Source: Hymenobacter glacieicola
GTDB taxonomy: Bacteria > Bacteroidota > Bacteroidia > Cytophagales > Hymenobacteraceae
Reading direction: 5' to 3'
Length of the DNA stretch: 64,000 nucleotides
NCBI RefSeq assembly: GCF_014640315.1
Contig: NZ_BMGS01000014.1
Location: forward strand, 1 to 64,000
Shown one piece after another: positions 1-7,290 of this stretch. The notes under the pieces are model-generated. The model searched no databases and was not told where the DNA came from. It saw nothing but the letters and a program-made list of their open reading frames with translations. A program made the translations under genes and the position numbers. Within the stretch, counting starts at the first letter, position 1; every line of letters starts with the position of its first letter.

Positions 1-464
1 AAAAAAAAGCCAGGTCAGACTTATAAAACCTCCTAGTTAGGATGGCTGCCAGTAGTACAGCAAGCCAATTGATAACTGATAAAAAGTAGAAGTTGGAAAT
101 TAATTAAGCGGGCGGCCGAGCTATCCAGGGCTTCACTGCGCTCCAGTCCTTCGGACAGTTCCCGCTGGTCGCGCCCTTCCTATCGCTACCGCGAACCAAT
201 GGAGAGGCTCCACGCGGCGCATGACTGCTTCTGCTCCGCTTCCGCTAGCAGCAGCAGTAAAGCTTGCTCCCAATTCATCGGCCAGGTTAGCTTGATTACT
301 GCTGCCATCGGCCTCTAGCGCCCAAAAAGAACAAAAGGGAAAAAATCAAAAGCTATGTCAATTAATAAAGACAAAATATCATATTTAATTAAGATAAATA
401 TTCAACATTAATAAGGCTTTTTGCGTTTAATAAGTAGAAGCAACACAGCAAATAAGCCCTTTTT
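1..464. other. Leading non-coding stretch
   Basis: No convincing gene is visible on either strand. The first 110 bases and the segment 340-440 are AT-rich, and the middle (about 115-330) is GC-rich with no open frame that looks protein-like. The AT-rich tract just before position 465 probably holds the promoter of the first gene, but no clear -33/-7 pair stands out. Confidence 0.5.
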
Positions 465-842
465 ATGAGCACCAGCCCCGCCCCCAAGCCCGCCGTAGTG
501 GAAGAAGCTTATACCATTCTGATGCAACTAGGCGGCAAAGAGTTTCTAACCATGACCGGCGCCGATAAACTCATGGCAGCCGGCCGGACGGAAAGCAACC
601 CGTACCCGTGGCTGCGCATGGACTTGCGAGAGAACCAAGCCCAGATAAACCGGCTGAAAATTACGCTTATGCCCACGGACACCTACAGGATGGAATTTTA
701 CCGCCAGGTGCTCGTCGATTGGTCGCCGGTAATCAGCCACGAGCAAACCTTTGAAAGGGTGTACGGCGACGACCTGCGCGAGCTTTTCACATCGGTTACG
801 GGCTATGAAACGTATATGCCCCGCATCATCATTGGTGAGTAA
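465..842 (+). CDS. Hypothetical protein, 125 aa
   Basis: An ATG-started frame encodes an acidic/basic mixed soluble protein with no signal peptide or membrane segment. I do not recognise its family. Codons end mostly in G or C, like other real genes here, and the start follows an AT-rich promoter-like tract. It heads a run of small same-strand genes (465-2309) separated by 10-70 bases. Such strings of short conserved hypotheticals are common on plasmids and conjugative elements of Bacteroidota. Function unknown; reality as a gene is moderately sure. Confidence 0.6.
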   Translation: MSTSPAPKPAVVEEAYTILMQLGGKEFLTMTGADKLMAAGRTESNPYPWLRMDLRENQAQINRLKITLMPTDTYRMEFYRQVLVDWSPVISHEQTFERVYGDDLRELFTSVTGYETYMPRIIIGE

Positions 843-852
843 GCGCCGCGCC

Positions 853-1182
853 ATGCCAGCCCCCCGAGCCCTTGCCATCGACACGGAAGGTCAGCGCGTC
901 AAAGTGTACCGCAACCTGCAAAATAGCCTCTTTTCGGTCCAGTTCGTGAGGCTAGTCGTGGCCCACCTTGCCACGGTCTAGCTAACCGGCGTGGTGTTCA
1001 AAGTAACCGAAACGGCCCGCCAGCTAGTGCAGGTAGCCGCGCACATGGGAATGGAAATCGACACGCCAGCGGCTTACGAGGCGCTGCTGAAGCTCGTTCG
1101 CGCAGTTCGACCCATTGCCCAGGAAAGCCTGCGCCGCACCCGCGAAGAACAGGGTGGGCAGTATGTTTTACTTCTCCTTTAA
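853..1182 (+). pseudogene. Small hypothetical gene with in-frame amber
   Basis: A single reading frame starting at ATG 853 runs to 1182 but is cut by one TAG at 979-981. Residues before it (a VKVYRNLQNSLFSVQ stretch) and after it (LTGVVFKVTETARQLV) read like two halves of one small plasmid-type protein. The C-terminal quarter looks less conserved and ends in a leucine run, so the gene may also be truncated. It lies 10 bases after the preceding gene in the same direction. Either it is a nonsense-mutated pseudogene or the two halves are separate. I favour a pseudogene. Confidence 0.5.
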
Positions 1183-1253
1183 TTTTCCTTGCCCGTGCAA
1201 ACGCCCCAGGATTTGACCGTTGGCTAGGCCGTTTTTATGCTCGTGCGCAGGCT

Positions 1254-1535
1254 GTGGGCATCATTTACGAAACCTACACTATCGTTGACGGGCCAGCGGC
1301 CTGGCCCGGCGTGAGCTTGCTGCTGGCCGACGGCCGCAACATCGGCGGCTTCAACGCCCAGGAGGCCGACCAGTTTTTGTACCCTCTTGGAGACACCGGC
1401 CTCGACTGTACCTTTACCAACGTGGGCCAGTTTGCCGCCGACTACCACAGCGGCGTATTTGGCCAGGCTATGCACGAGGCGCAGGTAATGTTGATTTCAC
1501 ACACATTGGCCGGCAACATTTTCACCAGCAACTAA
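1254..1535 (+). CDS. Hypothetical protein, 93 aa
   Basis: The frame opens with GTG at 1254 and encodes a small soluble protein with no recognisable domain (contains a DGRNIGGFNAQEADQFL segment). There is no ATG at a suitable place, so the true start is uncertain and the N-terminus could have been lost with the decayed sequence just upstream. Base composition fits real coding. It belongs to the same plus-strand run of small plasmid-type genes. Function unknown. Confidence 0.5.
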   Translation: MGIIYETYTIVDGPAAWPGVSLLLADGRNIGGFNAQEADQFLYPLGDTGLDCTFTNVGQFAADYHSGVFGQAMHEAQVMLISHTLAGNIFTSN

Positions 1536-1562
1536 TGCAATTCCCCCTAATTCCTTCCTAAT

Positions 1563-1901
1563 ATGATTATTGAACTCGCTTGCCAACTCCCCAACCCGCA
1601 GAACCCAGAAGACAAGAAGTATCTGCTGGACGGCACAGAACTCTCATTGGAAAAAAGCCGGGAAGTAATTGACCTCTCAAATGCTTTTAATCACAGCTAC
1701 CCTGGCGTTAGCTCCAGACAGTTAGCCCTTGCCGTGTGCCTGGAGTTGTTCGGCCGCGAAGCAGCGGTGCGCTTATTTTCTGATTTCAACGATGATTACA
1801 TCGTAAAGATGGGCCACGACGGTAACGGCAACCCCCAGCACGAAGAATTTACTGTTTTGCTCGACGTGAGTAAATATGCCGCGCTGGCCGACGAGCAATA
1901 A
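1563..1901 (+). CDS. Hypothetical protein, 112 aa
   Basis: An ATG-started frame gives a soluble, slightly acidic protein. Its middle (SSRQLALAVCLELFGREAAV) could form helices, but I see no catalytic motif, signal or membrane segment. It follows the previous gene by 27 bases and precedes another small gene by about 30 bases, so the run may be one transcript. Not recognised; probably a plasmid-borne conserved hypothetical. Confidence 0.6.
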   Translation: MIIELACQLPNPQNPEDKKYLLDGTELSLEKSREVIDLSNAFNHSYPGVSSRQLALAVCLELFGREAAVRLFSDFNDDYIVKMGHDGNGNPQHEEFTVLLDVSKYAALADEQ

Positions 1902-1931
1902 TTGATTTTCTCCCTTTTGTTACTTTCCCTG

Positions 1932-2309
1932 ATGGCCAGCCGCCACAATACCCGATTTACCCCGGAATCTGCGTCCCAGCAGGCGTATCTAGCCATCGAA
2001 GTGGAACAAGCCGACGAAGCCGAGAACGAGCGCCTGAGGCTCGTTCGCTAGTACGTGCAGGCCCCCACGCACCAAACCGACCTGCGCGCCCTTGCCCCGT
2101 TCGTGCGCGAGCTGACGGGGGGAGGCTACGACGTGGGATGCGGCAGCTCGCATATCTGGCTGAAGCGCGAGGGCGCCACCGACCGGCTGACCACGGCCTA
2201 CCGCGACTGGTACGAGCCGGCCCTCCCCAGCGGCCTCCGCGCCAGCACCCCATCACCACCAGCGCCCCCGCTCGCTAATTTTAATTGTGCCGGAATCCGC
2301 TTTTCGTGA
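1932..2309 (+). pseudogene. Small hypothetical ORF pair split by TAG
   Basis: From ATG 1932 the frame reads 39 residues to a TAG at 2049-2051, then stays open to 2309 in the same frame. The second half contains FVRELTGGGYDVGCGSSHIW and WLKREGATDRLTTAYRDWY, a stretch that looks like a genuine small protein. A GTG at 2055, two codons after the stop, could restart translation by coupling. It is therefore either one amber-interrupted gene or two coupled tiny genes. The far C-terminus (about 2230 onward) is low-complexity and probably degenerate. Confidence 0.4.
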
Positions 2310-2355
2310 CTTATAAAAAGTGGTTTCTGCTTCACTCTAACCTGGTTTCTCGCCC

Positions 2356-2468
2356 ATGTTCAACTGTGAATGCCGCACTAAATTCGACTGGACAACCGGC
2401 TACGGGTTTCGCAAAGCCCTCGAAGCCGACCCCGGCACGATGATGTTCGGCGGGCACAACATGAACAT
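2356..2468 (+). pseudogene. 5' part of a gene interrupted by a Tn3-like unit
   Basis: ATG 2356 opens a frame that runs straight into the left terminal inverted repeat of the 7.25-kb unit at 2469. The last five bases before the repeat, AACAT, are repeated immediately after the right terminal repeat at 9723-9727, where a coding fragment continues to 10116. The two fragments therefore look like one gene split by transposition. When the insert is removed in silico the two frames are offset by one base, so an extra indel must be present or the fragments belong to different reading frames. Protein family not recognised. Confidence 0.55.
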
Positions 2469-2506
2469 GGCTTTGGTTAAAAGTTTGGTCCAAAGGGTAA
2501 ACGGGC
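2469..2506 (+). repeat. Left terminal inverted repeat of 7.25-kb unit
   Basis: 38-bp repeat pairing with 9685-9722. It starts GGCTTTGG and ends in a GGGTAAACG-type inner edge. The same family of ends occurs at 10895-10932, 10956-10993 and 11287-11324, with 14-bp partial copies at 52342-52354 and 52698-52711. Confidence 0.85.
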
Positions 2507-2587
2507 GGGGCCGCTTGCGGCTGCGCTGGAAGGCCACAACGCTTGGTCCACGGGCAGACGGTGGGCCGGCAGTGTCCCTGGTAGGCA

Positions 2588-2938
2588 TCACTCCTCCCGG
2601 AGCCGGTCGTGGTGGTTTTTGCCCCAGGCGATCATTTCCTGAATCAGGGTCTGCAAGGTGGCGCAATAGGGCGACGTCGTGTACTCCACGGTGGGGGGCG
2701 AGGTGTCGTACACCCGCCGCACCACCAGCTTGTTCTGTTCCAGGGCTTTGAGCTCCGCGGACAAGACTTTGGTGGTGATGCCCGGCACACTGCGCTGGAT
2801 GTCGCGGAAGCGGCTGGTCCCCTGATGGACCGCCACCAGGATGGGTAGTTTCCACTTCCCGTTGACCACGTACAAGGTATCCTGCAGGTGGCGTATCTGC
2901 TGCGCCACGGCGGCCTGGTCCGGTTGTATAGCTGGCAT
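2588..2938 (-). CDS. HxlR-type winged-helix regulator
   Basis: A 116-residue winged-helix protein of the HxlR family of transcription factors. The segment GKWKLPILVAVHQGTSRF (about residues 27-44) followed by the FRDIQRSVPGITTKVLSAEL recognition region is the family signature, and the length is normal. It is transcribed away from the NmrA-like gene at 3003, with a 64-base shared promoter region. This is a common arrangement, in which HxlR proteins repress a divergent redox or NAD(P)-dependent gene. It is the first intact cargo gene of the 7.25-kb unit. Confidence 0.85.
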   Translation of the reverse strand: MPAIQPDQAAVAQQIRHLQDTLYVVNGKWKLPILVAVHQGTSRFRDIQRSVPGITTKVLSAELKALEQNKLVVRRVYDTSPPTVEYTTSPYCATLQTLIQEMIAWGKNHHDRLREE

Positions 2939-3002
2939 CCTTTAGGTAACTGGCATCTTTTGCATACCAGGCACGGCGTAAATTTACAGCGGATTCAACC
3001 AC

Positions 3003-3404
3003 ATGACCATGAGCCAGAATCAAAAACCAGTTATCCTGGTAGCGGGTGCCGCCGGTCTCCAGGGAGGGGCCGCCGTTACGGCCTTATTAGCGAAAGGTGA
3101 TTTCGCCATCCGGGCGATTGTGCGCGATAAGAACAGCGCAGCTTCCCAGGCCCTAGCTGCCAAACAGGTCGAGTTGTTCGAAACCACGTTCGATGATCTG
3201 GAGGGCTTGACCAAAGCAGCACAAGGGGCAACCGGGGTCTTCTCCGTGCAAATGGGGTCCCACCCTGGCAACCAGGGGGAGGGAACGCGGCACGCTCAAA
3301 ATCTGATGGCGGCCGCGAAGGCAGTAGGCGTGCAACAGGTCGTGCACACTTCCTCCCCGGAATGCCTTGATGTTCCCCACCCTGGCCCAAGGCAAGTTGG
3401 CCTT
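3003..3404 (+). pseudogene. NmrA-like NAD(P)-binding protein, 5' part
   Basis: The frame from 3003 encodes the N-terminal Rossmann half of an NmrA/atypical short-chain dehydrogenase. It has the dinucleotide-binding GAAGLQGGAAVTALLAKG segment near residue 15 and a VVHTSSPE strand end near residue 110. After that the frame is damaged: the expected continuation MFPTLAQGKLAF is readable in another frame at 3370-3406. That implies a deletion of some tens of codons plus a frameshift. A second mobile unit begins at about 3405, and the 3' part of the gene lies at 6601-6998. The gene is divergent from the HxlR regulator that probably controlled it. Non-functional. Confidence 0.75.
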
Positions 3405-3528
3405 TTAATAGCAGCGGGAGGATAAAATTACGCTAAGCACTCCGGGCAGTTGTCCCATTAAGGAATCATTGCATTCGTGAATAACACCTCCCTGGCGTAG
3501 CGGCCACAGCTTTCCCTCACAGAGCCGA

Positions 3529-4014
3529 CTAGCTACGGGGTGGCGTATTAGCAAGGGACACTAACGCGTCGCCGCTCAGGCTGTAGTCCACCCAGAAGGG
3601 GTTGGCCTGCGCGCCCAAGCGCTCATAGAAGCGTCGTCCGGCCTCGTTCCAGGCCGCCACGGCCCAGCGTATCGCTCCGCAGCCGTGCGCTACGGCGGCC
3701 TGCGCCGCGGCCCGCATTAATTCCTCACCTAGGTGATGTCCCCGGTAGGATTCAGCTACAAATAGTTCTTTGATGAAGAGCGTTGGTTTGGCGCTGACGG
3801 TGAAAGGGATGAAGTAATACACCAGCAAGCCCCCCAGGTGCCCCTCGTGGTGGCGGGCTACCAGGCAGTAGAAATCGGGCGGCTACTGGGCGAAACCCTG
3901 CCGGTAGAGCACCTCGGCCGTGACGGCGAACGTGTCGCGGTAGTGCTCAAAGTCGGCCAGTCCCTCCATCAGCGGTAACAAGGCAGGAATGTCGGCGGCT
4001 GTGGCTAAGTCCAC
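3529..4014 (-). pseudogene. GNAT acetyltransferase with in-frame amber
   Basis: The minus-strand frame encodes a GNAT-fold N-acetyltransferase. An N-terminal ATAADIPALLPLMEGLADF segment leads into the acetyl-CoA-binding region FVAESYRGHHLGEELMRAAA and the C-terminal WNEAGRRFYERLGAQ motif. A TAG at 3883-3885 falls after residue about 43, between two segments that align well with the family. The full-length product (about 160 aa, likely GTG start at 4014) therefore cannot be made without readthrough. A shorter product from 3828 would lack the first strand. Cargo of the nested unit. Confidence 0.7.
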
Positions 4015-4045
4015 GCGGAAAAGGGAAGCAGGTATACGGGGCAGG

Positions 4046-4962
4046 CTACGGTAAGGAAGTTAGGGTAGAATTCTGAATGGGCGGAACGGGCGCTTTGGCT
4101 GGCTTCGGGCGGCGTGCCTGGCCGCGCAGCTTTACCTCCGCCAGGACCATCGCCCCGAAAATAAGCAGTCCCCCCAGTCCCGTGCGGGGCGTAAGGGCCT
4201 CGTGCAGCAACACGGCCCCCGCGAGGGCCGCGAAAAGGGGTTCGCCCAAGTGGGTGAGGGCCACTTTTTCTTCGCTCAGGTACTGCTGTGCATAGTGCTG
4301 CACCCCGTACCCGTAGGCCGTGGCGCGGGCTACGCGCCGGCCGTGGGCACGGCAAGCGCGTAGCCCGCGCCCCAGCCCGAGAGCCGGGCCAGCCCCGCGC
4401 AGCCGAGCAGTTGTACCACCAGTATCGCCATCAAGTGCGGCTCCCGGGCCGTTCGCCCGCCCAGCAACACGTAGCCGGCAAAGGCCACGGCGCCGGCGAG
4501 TATCCACCCGTCGCCGGCGTGCAGGTGCCAGCCCCCCGGTACGGCCACCACGTAGAGGCCGACCAGGGCCAGCGCGCAGGCCGCCCACATCTGAGGCGCC
4601 ACGGCTTCTCGGTAGAGCAGGGGGGCCTTGCCCAGCGGCACCAGCAGCACACTGAGCCCGGTGAGAAAAGCCGCATTGGCGGCGCTGGTGGTTTGCAGGC
4701 CGATGGTTTGCAGGGTGCTGCCCAGGAACTGCGGCAGAGCCAGCAGCAGCCCCCAGCCCATCGTGCCCCACCTCAGCTGGGCGAGTTGGCGGGGAAACAG
4801 CAGGGCCACGGCCGCCGCGGCCATCAAAAATTTATAGGTCTGAAAGCTGTAGGGGTCGGCGTAGCCTACACCGGTCTTGACCACCGAATAGGAGATGCCC
4901 CAAAAAGCCGTGCCTAGCAGCAGCAGCCCCAGAAAAAGCGGTTTCTTTGGTAGGACCATCAC
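4046..4962 (-). pseudogene. EamA/DMT-family transporter, frameshifted
   Basis: The first 200 codons from 4962 give an EamA (drug/metabolite transporter) N-terminal half. It has hydrophobic helices such as LFLGLLLLGTAFWGISYSVV and the family-typical LPQFLGSTLQTIGLQTTSAA. Near 4340 the frame breaks and the second half continues in another frame (GVQHYAQQYLSEEKVALTH, then LHEALTPRTGLGGLLIFGAM) to a stop at 4046. A stretch equal to roughly one helix also seems missing at the joint. An intact member would have ten helices and about 300 residues. Non-functional as it stands, unless the break is a sequencing error. Confidence 0.75.
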
Positions 4963-4964
4963 CG

Positions 4965-5495
4965 CTACTGGTTGCTGGGCAGGGATAGCTTCATCATGAT
5001 ATCGGTCTGCTCGTCCTCGCCGAGCTTGAACACGTGCTTGTCGAAGGCCACGAAGCCGTTTTTCTCATAAAACCGAATGGCCCGGGGGTTTTCTTCCCAT
5101 ACCCCAAGCCATAGGCACTCGGCATGCGCCTGCGTGGCCAGGCGTAGCGCCTGCTCGTAGAGCAGTTGCCCCACCCGCTGGCCGTGAAATTCCTGTAGCA
5201 CGTAGATGCGTTCGAGTTCCAGGGCGTTGGGGGCATGCTGCTCCGTTTGCGCCGGACCAGAGTTGACTTTCAGGTAGCCGATGACGCGGCCGGTCTGCTC
5301 GGCAAAGTAGAAGGTTGAGTGCGGCTCTTGTAGTTCAGCCAGCAGCTTTTCGGCTGCAAAGCCTTCTTCCAGGTAGGCCCGCATGTTTTCTTCGGAATTG
5401 CTGGCGGCGAACGTCTCGAAAAACGTTTGGCGGCCGATGAGCTGCAACTGGTTGACATCAGCCGGGGTGGCTGGACGGAGGGTGATGGATTCCAT
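4965..5495 (-). CDS. GNAT family N-acetyltransferase
   Basis: A complete GNAT acetyltransferase of 176 residues starting at ATG 5495 (MESITLRPATPADV, the usual opening of the family). The acetyl-CoA pyrophosphate-binding loop is in LQEFHGQRVGQLLYEQALRL, and the C-terminal ENPRAIRFYEKNGFVAF motif is intact. The substrate cannot be told from sequence. It stops three bases before the EamA-like gene begins, so the two were probably co-transcribed. Members of this kind acetylate small molecules, antibiotics or proteins. Confidence 0.85.
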   Translation of the reverse strand: MESITLRPATPADVNQLQLIGRQTFFETFAASNSEENMRAYLEEGFAAEKLLAELQEPHSTFYFAEQTGRVIGYLKVNSGPAQTEQHAPNALELERIYVLQEFHGQRVGQLLYEQALRLATQAHAECLWLGVWEENPRAIRFYEKNGFVAFDKHVFKLGEDEQTDIMMKLSLPSNQ

Positions 5496-5571
5496 AGGGG
5501 AGAGCCGTTGAAGGATAAAAAAGACGGCAAGGCGGAGCCCCACCAGAAAAAGCAGCGGTTATCTTGCGAGC

Positions 5572-6147
5572 GTGCCTTCAAACCTGACCCTTTCCGAGAT
5601 TTTGCTGGCCACGTACCCACTGCCACCCGCTTCGCTGGAGAAGCTGCTGGCGCTGGCCGAATACGTGGAGCTTCCAAAAGGCACGGTCTTGTTCCGCGAC
5701 GACGCGCTGGCCCACCACGTGTATGTGGTGCAGCGCGGCCTGGCGCGGGTGTATGCCCGACGAGCGGACCGGGAGGTCACCTTTTGGTTTTCCGAAGAGG
5801 GGTCGGTCGTGGCTTCGATTCGGGGTTATACCGAGCAAACGGTGAGCTACGAGACGGTGGAGTTGCTGGAAGACAGCGGCCTGTTTCGCCTCCACATGCG
5901 GGCGCTGCACGCCCTGTACCGGGAGGACCTCCACCTGGCCAACTGGGGGCGGGTGATGGTGGAGCGCGTGTGGCAGCAAACCGAGCAGCAGCTGATCGCC
6001 CGGCAGTTTCGCACCGCCGAGGAACGCTACGCCGACCTGCTTTACCACAGCCCGCACCTGCTGCACCGCGTCGCCCTGGGGCACCTGGCGTCTTACCTGG
6101 GCATTACCCAAGTCACGTTGAGCCGCGTACGGGCGAAGCTCAAGTGA
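5572..6147 (+). CDS. Crp/Fnr-family transcriptional regulator
   Basis: A 191-residue regulator with an N-terminal cyclic-nucleotide-type beta-barrel (LPKGTVLFRDDALAHHVYVV..., residues about 34-120) and a C-terminal winged helix (ALGHLASYLGITQVTLSRVR). The start is GTG 5572, since no ATG precedes the barrel. The barrel lacks the cysteines of true Fnr, and I see no clear cAMP phosphate-binding arginine. It therefore belongs to the large Bacteroidota group with unknown ligand. It is divergent from the GNAT gene at 5495, which it may regulate. Confidence 0.85.
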   Translation: MPSNLTLSEILLATYPLPPASLEKLLALAEYVELPKGTVLFRDDALAHHVYVVQRGLARVYARRADREVTFWFSEEGSVVASIRGYTEQTVSYETVELLEDSGLFRLHMRALHALYREDLHLANWGRVMVERVWQQTEQQLIARQFRTAEERYADLLYHSPHLLHRVALGHLASYLGITQVTLSRVRAKLK

Positions 6148-6158
6148 GCGCCGCATCG

Positions 6159-6485
6159 CTAAGGCGCCATGGCTTTCAGGCCCAGCACGGACCCAATCGA
6201 GGTGGCAAGAAAAAACAGACGCGGCCCGGTCAGCGGGTCCCCGAACGCAACGATGCCGACCACCGCGGAACCCACTGCGCCGATGCCGGTCCACACCGCG
6301 TAGGCGGTGCCCAAGGGAATGTGCGCCAAGCTCAGGTGGAGCAAGTAGAAACTGAGGCCCCCACAGCCGGCGGAGGCGGCATACCACCCGGCCGCTTCGG
6401 CTCCAACCGCCAGCCTAGCCTTGCCCAGACAAAAGACAAACGCAACTTCGGCCAACCCGGCCAGAACCAACCACCACCACTGCAT
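6159..6485 (-). CDS. SMR-family transporter (SugE/Gdx-like)
   Basis: A 108-residue small multidrug resistance protein with four predicted membrane helices. It starts at MQWWWLVLAGLAEVAF (6485), where the glutamate in AGLAEV matches the essential membrane glutamate of the SMR family. The AYAVWTGIGAVGSAVVGI helix and the FGDPLT turn are also typical. The WTGIGAVG pattern suits either the guanidinium-exporter (Gdx/SugE) or Qac branch, and I cannot separate these without alignment. It is convergent with the Crp/Fnr gene, 12 bases apart. Confidence 0.8.
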   Translation of the reverse strand: MQWWWLVLAGLAEVAFVFCLGKARLAVGAEAAGWYAASAGCGGLSFYLLHLSLAHIPLGTAYAVWTGIGAVGSAVVGIVAFGDPLTGPRLFFLATSIGSVLGLKAMAP

Positions 6486-6600
6486 GACGAATAGATAAGG
6501 TACGGGGCAAAGGTCCGGCCTACCACACGGCCTTCTTTTTACCAATGTTAAAAACGCTCCCAAGAGCTTAGCGTAATTTTATCCCCCCGCTGCTATAAGA

Positions 6601-6998
6601 AGGCTAAGTTCCTCACGCCGCTCGCCCCGGACACCAAAGTCGGCTGGGTGTCGGGCCAGGATATCGGCCGCTTTGCCGCCGAAGCCTTTGCCCAGCCGGC
6701 GAAATTCAACTAGAAAGAGTTGTCGCTGGTGGAGGATAAGCTTACCCTGGCCGAAGTGGCCGCGGCGCTGTCCGCTGTGACCGGCAAACGCTGTGACGTG
6801 CACACGGTAAACGTAGAGGAAGTGCTGGCTCTCGGCTTTCATGAAGGGGTCGCCATGAGCTATGTCTGGATGAACGTGGAAGGGTACCAAGTCGACCCGC
6901 AGCAAGCCGCCGGCCACGGCATCCAACCCGAGTCGCTGAAGACCTTTCTGGTGAGCCGCAAAGCGCTGCTGCAAGTAGCCTATGCGGGCGTAGCCTAA
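6601..6998 (+). pseudogene. NmrA-like NAD(P)-binding protein, 3' part
   Basis: The C-terminal half of the NmrA-like gene split by the nested unit. It opens with FLTPLAPDTKVGWVSGQDIG, which continues the GKLAF end seen at about 3404. It then hits a TAG at 6711-6713 and goes on in the same frame (ELSLVEDKLTLAEVAAALS) to 6998. The region after the amber carries the usual C-terminal substrate-side helices. Together the insertion, frame damage and nonsense codon make this a clear pseudogene. Confidence 0.75.
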
Positions 6999-7146
6999 GC
7001 TCCGGTCAACGATGCCGGCGCGCCTATTTGGGGTCCCACGAGAGTCGGAACAGAAACCCCCGCTAAGGAAGTTGGGCTAGCGGCTCTTTCCCCCTCGGAG
7101 TATTGGGTAAAAGAGTGATACAGCGGTTACCCAGTTCCTGGCGGAA

Positions 7147-7290
7147 CTAGGCTGCTGGCTGGGCAAAATGCCGCGCCAGCAACGTTGTGACCTTTTCCTG
7201 GGTCAGGGGCTGGTTGAGAAAGCCAGCAATGGGCAACTGCTCGGCGCGGGCCAGGTCTACCCGGTGCAGCGAGGTGGTTAGCGTGGAAAA
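7147..7290 (-). pseudogene. Response-regulator receiver domain, C-terminal remnant
   Basis: The minus strand encodes TLTTSLHRVDLARAEQLP, then IAGFLNQPLTQEKVTTLLAR and a stop. This is the last third of a CheY-like receiver domain, including the lysine/proline-loop region (here NQP instead of the usual KP). No start codon or phospho-acceptor region remains. The fragment abuts and overlaps the 3' end of the histidine kinase in a different frame. A kinase plus single-domain response regulator pair was probably cut down by an internal deletion. Confidence 0.6.

Larger units (their letters stand above)
3405..6599. mobile_element. Nested inverted-repeat unit inserted in NmrA-like gene
   Basis: The segment 3407-3437 (ATAGCAGCGGGAGGATAAAA..., ending CGCTAAGC) is matched in inverted orientation by 6566-6597 with about one internal mismatch. 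These two ends separate the two halves of one NmrA-like gene. The 3.2 kb between them holds GNAT, EamA, GNAT, Crp/Fnr and SMR genes and no transposase. I could not define a clean target-site duplication. It is therefore either a non-autonomous transposon or a cassette brought in by flanking miniature elements, nested inside the 7.25-kb unit. Confidence 0.6.

Noticed and set aside
3076..3390. Overlapping minus-strand ORFs across the NmrA-like gene
   Set aside because: Shadow frames of the plus-strand gene with no protein-like features.
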